From contig NZ_CP022436.1 in NCBI RefSeq assembly GCF_002224285.1, positions 372,001 through 436,000 on the forward strand: a DNA stretch of 64,000 nucleotides, written 5' to 3'. This stretch comes from Arthrobacter sp. YN (lineage in GTDB: Bacteria; Actinomycetota; Actinomycetes; Actinomycetales; Micrococcaceae). Under the pieces are notes generated by a model, which had not been told where the DNA came from, did no database searches, and was given only the letters and a program-made list of their open reading frames with translations. The position numbers and the translations under genes are program-made. Shown here piece by piece: positions 17,184 through 25,200 of this stretch (position 1 is the first letter of the stretch; every line of letters starts with the position of its first letter).

Positions 17184-17723
17184 ATGGACTCGGAAGGCCA
17201 CGCAAAGGGCTATTGGTACGGCAAAGACCCAGGTCAGAAGGCCATTGCCATTGATGTGCTGAACGCCCTGCGCGATTACCGCGCCTCCGAGCAAGCGATG
17301 CGCCGCAGGACCCGTTCGTCCATGGGAATGGGTGAGAAGGATCTGCTGGCCCTCCGCTATCTGTTCGAAGCCGAGGCCTCGGGCACGGTGATGAAGCCGA
17401 AGGATTTGGGCGACAAACTGGGGATAACGTCGGCGTCCATGACCACCCTGATTGACCGTTTGGTGGAGTCGGGCCATATTCGGCGCGAACCCCATCCGAC
17501 GGACCGGCGTGCCCTGATCCTGAAGGCGACGCCGGGCTCGGACCAGGAAGTACGGCACACCCTGGGTGGAATGCACCGCCGGATGCTGGATGCGGCGTGC
17601 GCTTTGAACCCGGACGAGTCACAGGTGGTGGTGAACTTCCTGCAGCACATGCGCGAGGCCCTGGACACCATCGATGAAGAGCCTGAAACTCCTGGAGACG
17701 CGGGGAAACCCACCCCGTCATGA
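17184..17723 (+). CDS. MarR family transcriptional regulator (carotenoid-cluster side 1)
   Basis: A 179-residue MarR protein. The winged helix shows EKDLLALRYLFEAEASGTVM, KPKDLGDKLGITSASMTTLI (recognition helix), DRLVESGHIRREPHPTDRRA and a helical C-terminus. The NPDESQVVVNFLQHMREALD end is shared in style with the MarR gene at 23604. The ATG at 17184 (MDSEGHAKG) has AAAGGA upstream. The gene converges tail-to-tail with the carotenoid operon (6-bp overlap). Control of that operon and of the TspO-like gene is likely but not shown. Confidence 0.85.
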   Translation: MDSEGHAKGYWYGKDPGQKAIAIDVLNALRDYRASEQAMRRRTRSSMGMGEKDLLALRYLFEAEASGTVMKPKDLGDKLGITSASMTTLIDRLVESGHIRREPHPTDRRALILKATPGSDQEVRHTLGGMHRRMLDAACALNPDESQVVVNFLQHMREALDTIDEEPETPGDAGKPTPS

Positions 17724-18929
17724 GGTGAGGCTCCAGTGCAGGATGAAGATGAGCGTCACCAGGAATCCTGACCCGTAGTTGAGCCAAATAAACCGGCGCC
17801 AGGCCACATTGGTGCGTGCCGCCGTCGTATCCGTCACGTTCCAATACGGGGCGCAATTGACGATGTATGGGACGGCGATGATTGCCGCGAGCGGCCCGGG
17901 CCACGGCGTGGCGAGCATCGCGAGACCCGCAACAAGCCAGAGCACGACGGCGAGCCTCACCGCCCGGCGGGCACCGAACACTGTTGCTATGGAGCCGATG
18001 CCGGCCTGCCGGTCAGGCTCAATGTCCTGGACGGCGCCGAAGGCGTGCGCAGCCATGCCCCACAGGAAGAATGCCGCCAGCAGAACCAGGAGACCAGGCG
18101 TCACCTCGGCACCGGCCAGCGTCAAACCGACGACGGCGGGACTGACGAAGTGGGTACTGGACGTCAACGAGTCCAAGACCGGGCGTTCCTTGAAGCGAAG
18201 CCCCGCTACGGAGTAAGCCACCACAGCGAAGGCACTCACGGTCAGGCTGATCCATGCGGCAGGTCCGCCCACAAACGCCAGCAGCAGCAGGAACGGCACA
18301 TTGGTGATGGCCGCGAGCCACAGCATGGGGCGGTGCAGATGGGGTTGGAGGAGCGCGCCCTCCATGCCGCCCTTGCGGGGGTTCTTCAGGTCGGACTCGT
18401 AATCGAAGACGTCGTTGATCCCGTACATGGCCAGGTTGTAGGGGATGAGGAAGTAGAAGGTGCCCACCACCAGGACCCAGTCGATCTCACGGGTAGTGAG
18501 CAGCATTGCCGCCGCGAACGGGTAGGCGGTGTTGATCCAACTGACGGGGCGGGACGCGAGGACGGCTTGCGGGACCAAGCCCTTGAGCCTCGATTCCGTC
18601 CGGCTTTCACTGGATCGCTTGCGGTTCCGCGTCAGCCACATCCACAGTCCGGGAAGCGCCACGACACCTGCCAGCGGGTACGCAAAGTCCTCAATTGGGG
18701 CGAGCCCAACCTTGAGGCCGAGGATGTGCGACGCGTCGTAGTGGAAGAGTTCCATCCCGATCATGACAGAGTCGAACACCGCGGTCAGGACGGCCAGCGC
18801 GGCAAAAGCGAGGCCCACAGCTTTCCAGTGCTTGCCCGTCTCCCCGGGCTGGGCGCCTTGCCGGGCGAAGATCACGCCGGCGATCACTGCTGCGGCGATG
18901 AACGCGAGGGCGAGCCACAAGTACGTCAT
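17718..18929 (-). CDS. crtEb: Fusion of C50 carotenoid cyclase subunit (CrtYf-like) and lycopene elongase (CrtEb, UbiA prenyltransferase)
   Basis: One 403-residue frame. Residues 1 to about 108 are a three-helix lycopene-cyclase subunit with LGLKVGLAPIEDFAYPLAG, the conserved CrtYd/CrtYf signature. Residues about 120-403 are a UbiA-type prenyltransferase: NDVFDYESD is the first Asp-rich motif and DIEPDRQAG the second, with about eight helices. CrtEb adds two C5 units to lycopene, and CrtYe/CrtYf cyclise the product to decaprenoxanthin-type C50 pigments. In Corynebacterium these are separate genes. Here no stop codon divides them. The start (ATG 18929) overlaps the crtYe stop (ATGA); the longer open frame to 19019 is ignored. 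Confidence 0.88.
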   Translation of the reverse strand: MTYLWLALAFIAAAVIAGVIFARQGAQPGETGKHWKAVGLAFAALAVLTAVFDSVMIGMELFHYDASHILGLKVGLAPIEDFAYPLAGVVALPGLWMWLTRNRKRSSESRTESRLKGLVPQAVLASRPVSWINTAYPFAAAMLLTTREIDWVLVVGTFYFLIPYNLAMYGINDVFDYESDLKNPRKGGMEGALLQPHLHRPMLWLAAITNVPFLLLLAFVGGPAAWISLTVSAFAVVAYSVAGLRFKERPVLDSLTSSTHFVSPAVVGLTLAGAEVTPGLLVLLAAFFLWGMAAHAFGAVQDIEPDRQAGIGSIATVFGARRAVRLAVVLWLVAGLAMLATPWPGPLAAIIAVPYIVNCAPYWNVTDTTAARTNVAWRRFIWLNYGSGFLVTLIFILHWSLTS

Positions 18930-19282
18930 GCGTTCTCCCTCTCCCGCTGCTTCGCACTGCGCGTGGCCGTGCTCCAGCCAAGCAGCCGCCGGGCGCCCGT
19001 GTACAGGACCATGGTGCACAGCACCAGGAAAAGCAGGAAGACGGGTTCCTCGACGGGCAGCTCCGGTGCGATCAACAGCCCCGTGGCGATGGTGCCTTCA
19101 CCTCTCAGGAAGATTCCCAAACCGATCCCGGCCAGGTCCCAGGCGAGAAGGAACAGGACCCCGACGGCGGTGACGATCGCCGCTGCTTTAGCGTCGCGCC
19201 AGAAGAACAACCGGAAGCGGTGGTCGAGCAGGAGCATGCAGGTGATGCCCAGCAGCAACGACACCAAGTAGAGAACACCCAT
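18926..19282 (-). CDS. crtYe: C50 carotenoid epsilon-cyclase subunit CrtYe
   Basis: A 118-residue, three-helix lycopene-cyclase-domain protein. It has LYLVSLLLGITCMLLLDHRF, then WDLAGIGLGIFLRGEGTIAT (conserved D..GI..G.F..G) and LLIAPELPVEEPVFLLFLVL with the PxEEP motif essential in this family. It works as a heterodimer with the CrtYf-like half of the next gene. Both ends overlap neighbours by 1-4 nt, showing a tightly coupled operon. Confidence 0.88.
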   Translation of the reverse strand: MGVLYLVSLLLGITCMLLLDHRFRLFFWRDAKAAAIVTAVGVLFLLAWDLAGIGLGIFLRGEGTIATGLLIAPELPVEEPVFLLFLVLCTMVLYTGARRLLGWSTATRSAKQRERENA

Positions 19283-20934
19283 CAGCCAATCCTGCTAGCT
19301 ACGGGCCTCACAGTGGTAGGGCCGGCACTGTGATCGCCGCGGATTCGTTTCAAGACCAGCTCGGCACTGATGAGGCACATGGGCACTCCCACTCCGGGGG
19401 CTGTGGTGGCGCCGGCGTAGTAGAGGCCCTGGACACGCTTCGAGGCATTCTGTGCCCTGAACATGGCACTCTGTCCCAGCGTGTGCGCCGGTCCCAGCAT
19501 GCCGCCGCGCCAGGAGTTGTACTCATCAACGAAGTCGGCGGGTCCGATGGTGTGCCTGACCACCACACGGTCGCGGAGATCCGGGATGTTGGCCCACTGG
19601 GCGATCTGGTCGATGGCGGCATCGGCGGTCCGTTCGATGAGGACATCGCCGCTGCCGTCGGGGCCGCCTGCTCCAAGCTGTGGATCGGCCGGAACGGGAA
19701 CCAGGACAAAAAGGTTCTCGTGCCCCTGTGGCGCGACCCCGGCGTCGGTGGCGCTGGGTTTGCAGACATAGATGGAAGCGGGGTCCGGGATGCTGGTCTC
19801 CTCACCAAAAATGGCTGCAAAATTTGCCTCCCAATCCCGAGTGAAGAACAAGGAGTGGTGGGGAAGTTCCGGCAGGGAACCCTTGACGCCCAGCATCACC
19901 AGGACGGCGCCGGGTCCGCTGGTGCGGCTCTGCCAGTACTTGCTGTTGTAGCTCCGGTCCCTGACGCCCAGTAGTTGGGTTTCAGTGTGGTGCAGGTCGG
20001 CGCCGGAGACCACCAGGTCCGCAACGCTGTAGTGCTCGGTGCCCGAGTTGTCGCGCCACTTGACCCCGGTGACTTCACGGCCATCCTTCCCGGACAGGGC
20101 AGGCGGGAGTTTGACGCCATCGAAGCGGCCCACCTTCCTGGTCCGGGGTGCCTCGCGGGTGGTGATCTTCGAGGCTTTGGCGCCGGTGTGGATCCTGACG
20201 CCGGCATCCACCGCCAACGACTCCAGCCGCCTCACGAGCTCCCAGAATCCTCCGATCGGGTACTGGACGCCGTCGCCCAGGTCCAGCGCACTCATCAAGT
20301 GGTACATGGCGGGAGCATCCGAAGGATTGGTGCCAAGGAACACCGCCGGGTATCCCAGGACCTGCCGGAGCACGGGGTGCTGGAACCGTTGGGACACGTA
20401 CTTATCCAGCGGTGTCAGGAGCAGCTGCGCGAGCTTGGGCAGGCTCCGCAGTACTTCCGGATGAAGCAGCCCTTGCAGCCTGGTGAACGGGTTGTAGAGG
20501 AAGAACCGTTCAGCCATTTCAGTGGTGTGACGCGCGGACGCGAGGTAGGAGGTGAGTTCCCTGGCGCTGCCGGGCTCTACGCTCTCGAAGGTTTCCAGAA
20601 CCTGATCGCTGCCCAGCGGGACTGTCAGCGGGTCCGGCCGCACGCCGTCGTGGTTTGGCTCGCTGAAGATGCGGTACGCGGGACTGAGCGTCCGCAGGTC
20701 CAGCTGTTCCGCCGCGCTGGTGCCGAGCAGCTTGAAGAAGTGGTCGAAGACTCCGGGCATCAGGTACCAGGAGGGGCCGGTGTCGAAGCGGAATCCGTCC
20801 CGTTCCAGGCTGCCGGCGCGGCCGCCTACCTGGTCGCGCTGCTCCAGGAGCTGGACCTCGTGGCCTTCGTGGGCGAGGAGTGCAGCGGTGGCAAGCCCAG
20901 CGATGCCACCGCCAATCACTACAGTCCGCGTCAT
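19282..20934 (-). CDS. crtI: Phytoene desaturase
   Basis: A 550-residue FAD-dependent desaturase converting phytoene to lycopene. The N-terminal dinucleotide fold VVIGGGIAGLATAALLAHEG is followed by EQRDQVGGRAGSLERDGFRF and DTGPSWYLMP. The C-terminal CrtI-type signature is seen in YAGATTAPGVGVPMCLISAE. Length is usual for actinobacterial CrtI. Its start overlaps the crtB stop (ATGA), and its stop overlaps the crtYe start. Confidence 0.94.
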   Translation of the reverse strand: MTRTVVIGGGIAGLATAALLAHEGHEVQLLEQRDQVGGRAGSLERDGFRFDTGPSWYLMPGVFDHFFKLLGTSAAEQLDLRTLSPAYRIFSEPNHDGVRPDPLTVPLGSDQVLETFESVEPGSARELTSYLASARHTTEMAERFFLYNPFTRLQGLLHPEVLRSLPKLAQLLLTPLDKYVSQRFQHPVLRQVLGYPAVFLGTNPSDAPAMYHLMSALDLGDGVQYPIGGFWELVRRLESLAVDAGVRIHTGAKASKITTREAPRTRKVGRFDGVKLPPALSGKDGREVTGVKWRDNSGTEHYSVADLVVSGADLHHTETQLLGVRDRSYNSKYWQSRTSGPGAVLVMLGVKGSLPELPHHSLFFTRDWEANFAAIFGEETSIPDPASIYVCKPSATDAGVAPQGHENLFVLVPVPADPQLGAGGPDGSGDVLIERTADAAIDQIAQWANIPDLRDRVVVRHTIGPADFVDEYNSWRGGMLGPAHTLGQSAMFRAQNASKRVQGLYYAGATTAPGVGVPMCLISAELVLKRIRGDHSAGPTTVRPVASRIG

Positions 20935-21851
20935 CGGTGCAGCTCCATCCAGGTTGAGGCGACGGCGCGTGCGGCGAGCCCGGCTTTCACGGCATCCGGC
21001 ACCCGGACCCTTGAGCGATACAGCTCGTCCACCGTGGTCTGTTCAATCCGGTCCGTGAGGGCCTGGAACAGCGCCAACGCGCTCCGGACAGCGGCCCTGG
21101 CATCGCGTGGCAGCATCGGAATGACGGCGTTGGCGTCGGCCAGCTGGGCCCGGACGGTCCTGACCCACTCCACCCGGTCATGCTCCTCGATGTGGTCCGA
21201 GGTGCCGAGGTAGTTGCGGCCCAACCGGGAGGTGTCGTCCGCCAGATCGCGGAGGAAGTTGATGTTCTGGAAAGCAGCGCCCAACCTGCTGGCGCCAAAC
21301 TGCAAAGCTGCGGCGTCGCCGTCGTCGATGTTTTCATCGCGCATGAAGACGCGCAGGCACATCAGCCCCACCACCTCAGCGGAACCGTGCACGTAGCCAT
21401 CGTGGGCGTCTGCATCGAAACGGAGTGGTGCCGGCTGCTGCGCAGAAGAGCCCGCTGACGTGCGCTCGCCGAGGTCCGTTCGCATGGAATCGAAGAAGGG
21501 ATCGATGAGGGTCTCATCGATGCCCGCCGTCCTGGCCGTCTGGGCAAAGGCATGAATGATGAGATCGCTGCTGTAGCCGAGCTTGACCGCGCGGTGGGTC
21601 TCGTCGATGAAGTGGGCTAAGGCGTCGCACTGTTCCTGGTAGCTGAGGCCGGCTTCCGCAGTGACGCCGTCCACGAGCTCATCCGCCACCCGCACCAGGG
21701 CGTAGATGTTGCGGACGTGCTGGCGGTGCCGGGGGCCCAGCAACCTGCATGCCAGCCCGAAGGACGTGGAATAGGCGGCGATGACCTGGTTGGCGGCCCG
21801 CTCGGCCGTCCGGGTGAAATGGGTGAAAGAGGTATCGGTGGCGACGCTCAT
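20931..21851 (-). CDS. crtB: Phytoene synthase
   Basis: A 306-residue trans-isoprenyl diphosphate synthase (head-to-head) that condenses two GGPP molecules to phytoene. Seen: YSTSFGLACRLLGPRHRQHV, the first Asp-rich element as VRVADELVDG (a variant of DxxxD), a second NINFLRDLADDTSRLGRNYL (DxxxD), and LALFQALTDRIEQT. The start overlaps the crtE stop by 4 nt. Confidence 0.93.
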   Translation of the reverse strand: MSVATDTSFTHFTRTAERAANQVIAAYSTSFGLACRLLGPRHRQHVRNIYALVRVADELVDGVTAEAGLSYQEQCDALAHFIDETHRAVKLGYSSDLIIHAFAQTARTAGIDETLIDPFFDSMRTDLGERTSAGSSAQQPAPLRFDADAHDGYVHGSAEVVGLMCLRVFMRDENIDDGDAAALQFGASRLGAAFQNINFLRDLADDTSRLGRNYLGTSDHIEEHDRVEWVRTVRAQLADANAVIPMLPRDARAAVRSALALFQALTDRIEQTTVDELYRSRVRVPDAVKAGLAARAVASTWMELHR

Positions 21852-22948
21852 GATTGCCGTCCTTCCAGCTGCCCCGCAAGGTCAAGCAGCACGTTCCGTG
21901 CGTCCTGCGGGATGGTGCTTGTGAGCTGATGATTAAACGCTGCCATCTGTTCCTCGATGAGGCTCTGGACAAATGCTTCTGCTCCGCACTCGGTGAGGTG
22001 GCGGCGGACGTGCTCGCCTTCCTCCCCGTTGAGTCCGGGCCTGCCGAAGAGGGGCGCGATGTGCGGCCACGTACTGGTGGTCCGCGCATGGGCGATGATG
22101 GCCGTTTCCTTGCCTTCGCGCAGGTCCGAAAAAGGATCCTTGCCGTGGCGGCGAGGATCCCCGAACGTGGACAGGAGGTCGTCCTGGAGCTGGAAAGCCA
22201 GGCCAAGATGCCGGCCGGCGGTTGCCAGTGCAGTCTCGACGGCGAAGTCCGCACCGGCCAGCGCTGCGGCGGCGCGTAACGGCAGCTCAAAGGTGTACGT
22301 GGCGGTTTTATACCCGCACATCACCAGGATGGTTTCGAGGTCCGGGGCAATGACGCCGTCGCCCAGGCCCACGTCCAGTTGCTCGCCGGCCACGGTCTCG
22401 TTGATGGTGTGGTCCAGGAGGTCCAGGAGGCGGAGCCGTAGTTCGTGGGGGAGATCAGCGCGGGCGAACGCTTGGTGGGTCGCGGCGAGCAGCATGTCGC
22501 CCATCAGGATTCCGCCGGTTTGGGCCCAGTGAAGGCCGCCATCCGGACGGGGGAGCTCGCCGGTTTCTGCGAGGAGGGAACCGATGAGGTTGGGGTGCCC
22601 GCGGCGGACGAGGTCGCCGTCGATCACGTCATCGTGCAGGAGGAAGGCGTAGTGGAGGAGTTCGATGGCGGCGGCGATGCTGATGGCGGTTTCGCGTTGG
22701 CCAGTGCCTTCTTGTTCCGGCCCTGATGAGCCGCGCTGCAGGAGGGCGTCGTAGGTTTCCATGAGCAGCAAGGGGCGGACAAACTTGCCCCCCAGCACGT
22801 TCTGGCCGGCCAAGCCCCACAGCCTTGCGAAGTTGGGGCCGTAGGCGGTTGCTGCGCTGGCCCTCTTGCCGATCAGTCCGGTCAGCTCGTTTTCGATGGC
22901 GCCACAGAGGTCTGTGCGGCTTCGGAGGGATCCGGACGTGACGGTCAT
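21848..22948 (-). CDS. crtE: Geranylgeranyl diphosphate synthase
   Basis: A 366-residue polyprenyl synthetase that makes C20 GGPP for carotenoids. The first aspartate-rich motif is LLHDDVIDGDLVRRGHPN (DDxxD), and the second is FQLQDDLLSTFGDP. GGKFVRPLLLMETYDALL is the conserved early region. The ATG at 22948 (MTVTSGSLRSR) overlaps the idi stop (ATGA), so I did not use the longer open frame to 23017. An inserted segment LQRGSSGPEQEGTGQRE is a variable loop. Confidence 0.93.
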   Translation of the reverse strand: MTVTSGSLRSRTDLCGAIENELTGLIGKRASAATAYGPNFARLWGLAGQNVLGGKFVRPLLLMETYDALLQRGSSGPEQEGTGQRETAISIAAAIELLHYAFLLHDDVIDGDLVRRGHPNLIGSLLAETGELPRPDGGLHWAQTGGILMGDMLLAATHQAFARADLPHELRLRLLDLLDHTINETVAGEQLDVGLGDGVIAPDLETILVMCGYKTATYTFELPLRAAAALAGADFAVETALATAGRHLGLAFQLQDDLLSTFGDPRRHGKDPFSDLREGKETAIIAHARTTSTWPHIAPLFGRPGLNGEEGEHVRRHLTECGAEAFVQSLIEEQMAAFNHQLTSTIPQDARNVLLDLAGQLEGRQS

Positions 22949-23499
22949 GCTTTGACTCCCTCGTGTAAAGGCAACGCCCGCGCTTCCAAGAGCTGGGGGA
23001 ACTGCAGGCCGAGCCACGGGCTGAAAGCGGACGGCGTGTGTGCCAGGGCATCCTCGAGCAGGGCCGGGGAAATCCAGGCCCAGTCAGCTACCTCGGCTGG
23101 ATTCGGCTGCAGGGGTCCGCTGATCCGGGCCATAAACACCGGGCAGACCTCATTTTCGACGATGCCCGTGGGGTCCACCGCCCTGTAGCGGAAATCCGGG
23201 AGGACCAGTTCGATCCTCTTGGCGTCCACCCCGAGTTCAAACTGCGCACGCCGCATCACAGCGTCCTCGAACTCCTCGCCTGGTGCCGGGTGGCCGCAGA
23301 AACTGTTGGTCCAAACTCCCGGCCAGGTCTTCTTTTCAGGTGAGCGGCGGGTCAGGAGGACCTCGCCGGCATCGTTGAGCAAGTAGCAGGAGAAGGCTAA
23401 GTGAAGGGGCGTGTCCAGTGTGTGCACTCCCGCTTTTGCTGCCTCCCCGATGGGTGTTCCGGCGTCGTCCAGGAGGACCACCATCTCTGTCGCGTTCAT
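22945..23499 (-). CDS. idi: Isopentenyl-diphosphate delta-isomerase (type I)
   Basis: A 184-residue Nudix-fold isomerase interconverting IPP and DMAPP. Conserved HLAFSCYLLNDAGEVLLTRR, the active-site Cys in WTNSFCGHPAPGEEFEDAVM, and the second active region with Glu residues (FRYRAVDPTGIVENEVCPVF) are present. It is the first gene of the carotenoid operon and supplies its C5 building blocks. The promoter lies in the 104-bp gap to the divergent MarR gene. Confidence 0.94.
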   Translation of the reverse strand: MNATEMVVLLDDAGTPIGEAAKAGVHTLDTPLHLAFSCYLLNDAGEVLLTRRSPEKKTWPGVWTNSFCGHPAPGEEFEDAVMRRAQFELGVDAKRIELVLPDFRYRAVDPTGIVENEVCPVFMARISGPLQPNPAEVADWAWISPALLEDALAHTPSAFSPWLGLQFPQLLEARALPLHEGVKA

Positions 23500-23544
23500 C
23501 CTGCGCCTACCTCCTACACCCGGTGCCTTAGAGAAACTTGAATA

Positions 23545-23557
23545 TTGCTAGACAAGC
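23545..23557. promoter_or_regulatory. Putative MarR operator in the idi/MarR divergent promoter
   Basis: TTGCTAGACAAGC (23545-23557) lies between idi and the divergent MarR gene. It resembles the 17142 site (TTGCTAG plus ACAAGC). The shared sequence at both ends of the cluster suggests one MarR protein binds both. Confidence 0.6.
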
Positions 23558-23603
23558 TAGAAGAAAGGCTACCATGTAGGAAGTTGGGTGTAACATACTC
23601 AAC

Positions 23604-24212
23604 ATGTCCAGTCCTGAAGAGATTCCTGAAGAAGCCGGGACCCCGGTTTCCTCCGGTATTTATCATCTGGACGCCAATGATCCCCATGAGGACTTAGTGG
23701 ACCGATCCGGTCTCTCCGAAGAGGATGTCCAGCAGATCAGTGACCTCATGGCGGCCCTGGGACGGCTGCGCGAGGCAGAACAGCGGCTCTCCGACGCCTC
23801 CCTGAGGTACATGAAGCTCAACCAATCAGACATGCGTGCACTGCACTATTTGATTGTCTGCGCCAACCATGGCGTGATTGCCACCCCCGGCGCAATAGCC
23901 TCCCGCCTCAGCATCTCGACGGCGTCAACCACCAAGCTGCTCGACCGGTTGGAACGCGCGGGCCATGTCACGCGACGCGCCCACCCCTCCGACCGGAGGG
24001 CCCTCGCCATAGCCATCACACCCGAAACGCACGAGGCAGCGATGCGGACGGTGGGACGCCAGCAAGCCAAGCGGTTCCTGGCGGCTGCCCGCCTCACTCC
24101 GAATGAACGGGAGATCGTGATGCGCTTCCTCGATGACATGGCTCAGGAAATCGAGGTTTCCGAAGAGGCATGGGCAGGTTCTACGGGCTCCCCGGCAGCG
24201 GACCAGCGCTAG
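23604..24212 (+). CDS. MarR family transcriptional regulator (carotenoid-cluster side 2)
   Basis: A 202-residue MarR protein with an acidic N-terminal extension. The DNA-binding region shows DMRALHYLIVCANHGVIATP, GAIASRLSISTASTTKLLDR and LERAGHVTRRAHPSDRRALA. It is divergent from idi, the first carotenoid gene, so it is the likely repressor (family members respond to light or phenolic signals). It ends by overlapping the stop codon of the converging CPBP gene by 4 bp. Confidence 0.88.
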   Translation: MSSPEEIPEEAGTPVSSGIYHLDANDPHEDLVDRSGLSEEDVQQISDLMAALGRLREAEQRLSDASLRYMKLNQSDMRALHYLIVCANHGVIATPGAIASRLSISTASTTKLLDRLERAGHVTRRAHPSDRRALAIAITPETHEAAMRTVGRQQAKRFLAAARLTPNEREIVMRFLDDMAQEIEVSEEAWAGSTGSPAADQR

Positions 24213-25027
24213 TACAGGAAGATCGGCAGCCAATCCCGGTTGTGGGCGTGGACCAGTGCCAGGAACAACACGAAGTCGAAGAGCAGGTGCACCGACACCA
24301 CGTAGGTGAACGACTTGGTCAGCTTGAAGGTGTACCCCTGCAGCAACGCGAACGGGAACGTCAACAAGGGACCCCACGACTGATATCCGATTTCCCACAG
24401 GAATGAGGAGAAAACCACAGCTTGCAGGAGGTTGGCCAGCCAGTCCGGGAAGTGTTGCCGCAGCAGGGTGAACGTGGTGCAGATGAAGAACAGTTCGTCC
24501 CAGATTCCTACGGCGTTAACGCCCAGGAAGAGCCGCCAGAAGATATCGGGATCGGAGGCGTCGGGCCAGTTTTGGTACACGCCGGTGCTGATCAGGTAGA
24601 CGGGCAGGATGAAATAGCCCAGCGCAACGACGCCTATCAAGTACAGCTTCGCTGCCAGGGGCCATTTCCTGCCTGTGTTGATGGGGAATTTGATGATGTC
24701 TTCCCGATACACAAAGCGGGAAACCAGCCACGGCACCAGCACTGCCAGCGCGAGCGCCCCGCCCATCAGGGCCATGTGCTCCGTGCTGAGGTCGGCATTG
24801 AGAGGCACCAGGCTGAAGATGGTCATGCCTGCCGCGATCAACGCCAGGTGCCGCATCAGCCGTCGGTCAATGAAGGCGGCGGTGGCAACACTGGCCAGCA
24901 GCAAGCCGTAGCCCAGCAGTTCGTTTCCCATTGCAAAGAGGGGAATGCCGGACAGCGAAAGCAGCGCCGCCGGTAATAGTTTCCAGCTGAGCGCGGTACG
25001 GGGTGCTTCCGTTGAAAGGGACGTCAC
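24209..25027 (-). CDS. CPBP-type intramembrane protease-like protein
   Basis: A 272-residue membrane protein with about eight helices. The pattern NAVGIWDELFFICTTFTLLR and the later His in VVSVHLLFDFVLF correspond to the CPBP/Abi family (EExxxR, then FxxxN and HxxxD/N). The first motif is WDELFF with Arg six residues on, so one of the two usual catalytic glutamates is Asp; activity is doubtful. It lies beside the carotenoid regulator but runs towards it. Members often act in bacteriocin immunity or signalling. No specific role assigned. Confidence 0.7.
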   Translation of the reverse strand: MTSLSTEAPRTALSWKLLPAALLSLSGIPLFAMGNELLGYGLLLASVATAAFIDRRLMRHLALIAAGMTIFSLVPLNADLSTEHMALMGGALALAVLVPWLVSRFVYREDIIKFPINTGRKWPLAAKLYLIGVVALGYFILPVYLISTGVYQNWPDASDPDIFWRLFLGVNAVGIWDELFFICTTFTLLRQHFPDWLANLLQAVVFSSFLWEIGYQSWGPLLTFPFALLQGYTFKLTKSFTYVVSVHLLFDFVLFLALVHAHNRDWLPIFLY

Positions 25028-25129
25028 CTCCTAAGCATCTCAGGCCGGCAGCCGCGCGACACGGTTTTGCGCGCCTGGAAAAGCGCACCGGCACAATGGC
25101 GAAGTGTTCTTCTGTATTATTCGTGACAG

Positions 25130-25145
25130 GGCCCACAGATGGGCC
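25130..25145 (+). promoter_or_regulatory. Hairpin in the leader of the EAL gene
   Basis: GGCCCA CAGA TGGGCC (25130-25145) is a 6-bp perfect stem, 56 nt before the EAL start codon. It may be a 5'-UTR stem or weak terminator. The ATG at 25201 has AAGGAATAG upstream as RBS. Confidence 0.35.
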
Positions 25146-25200
25146 GGTCAGGTAGTTTGTCTGGCTCTGCCAGCGGGGGATACACATAAAGGAATAGCTG

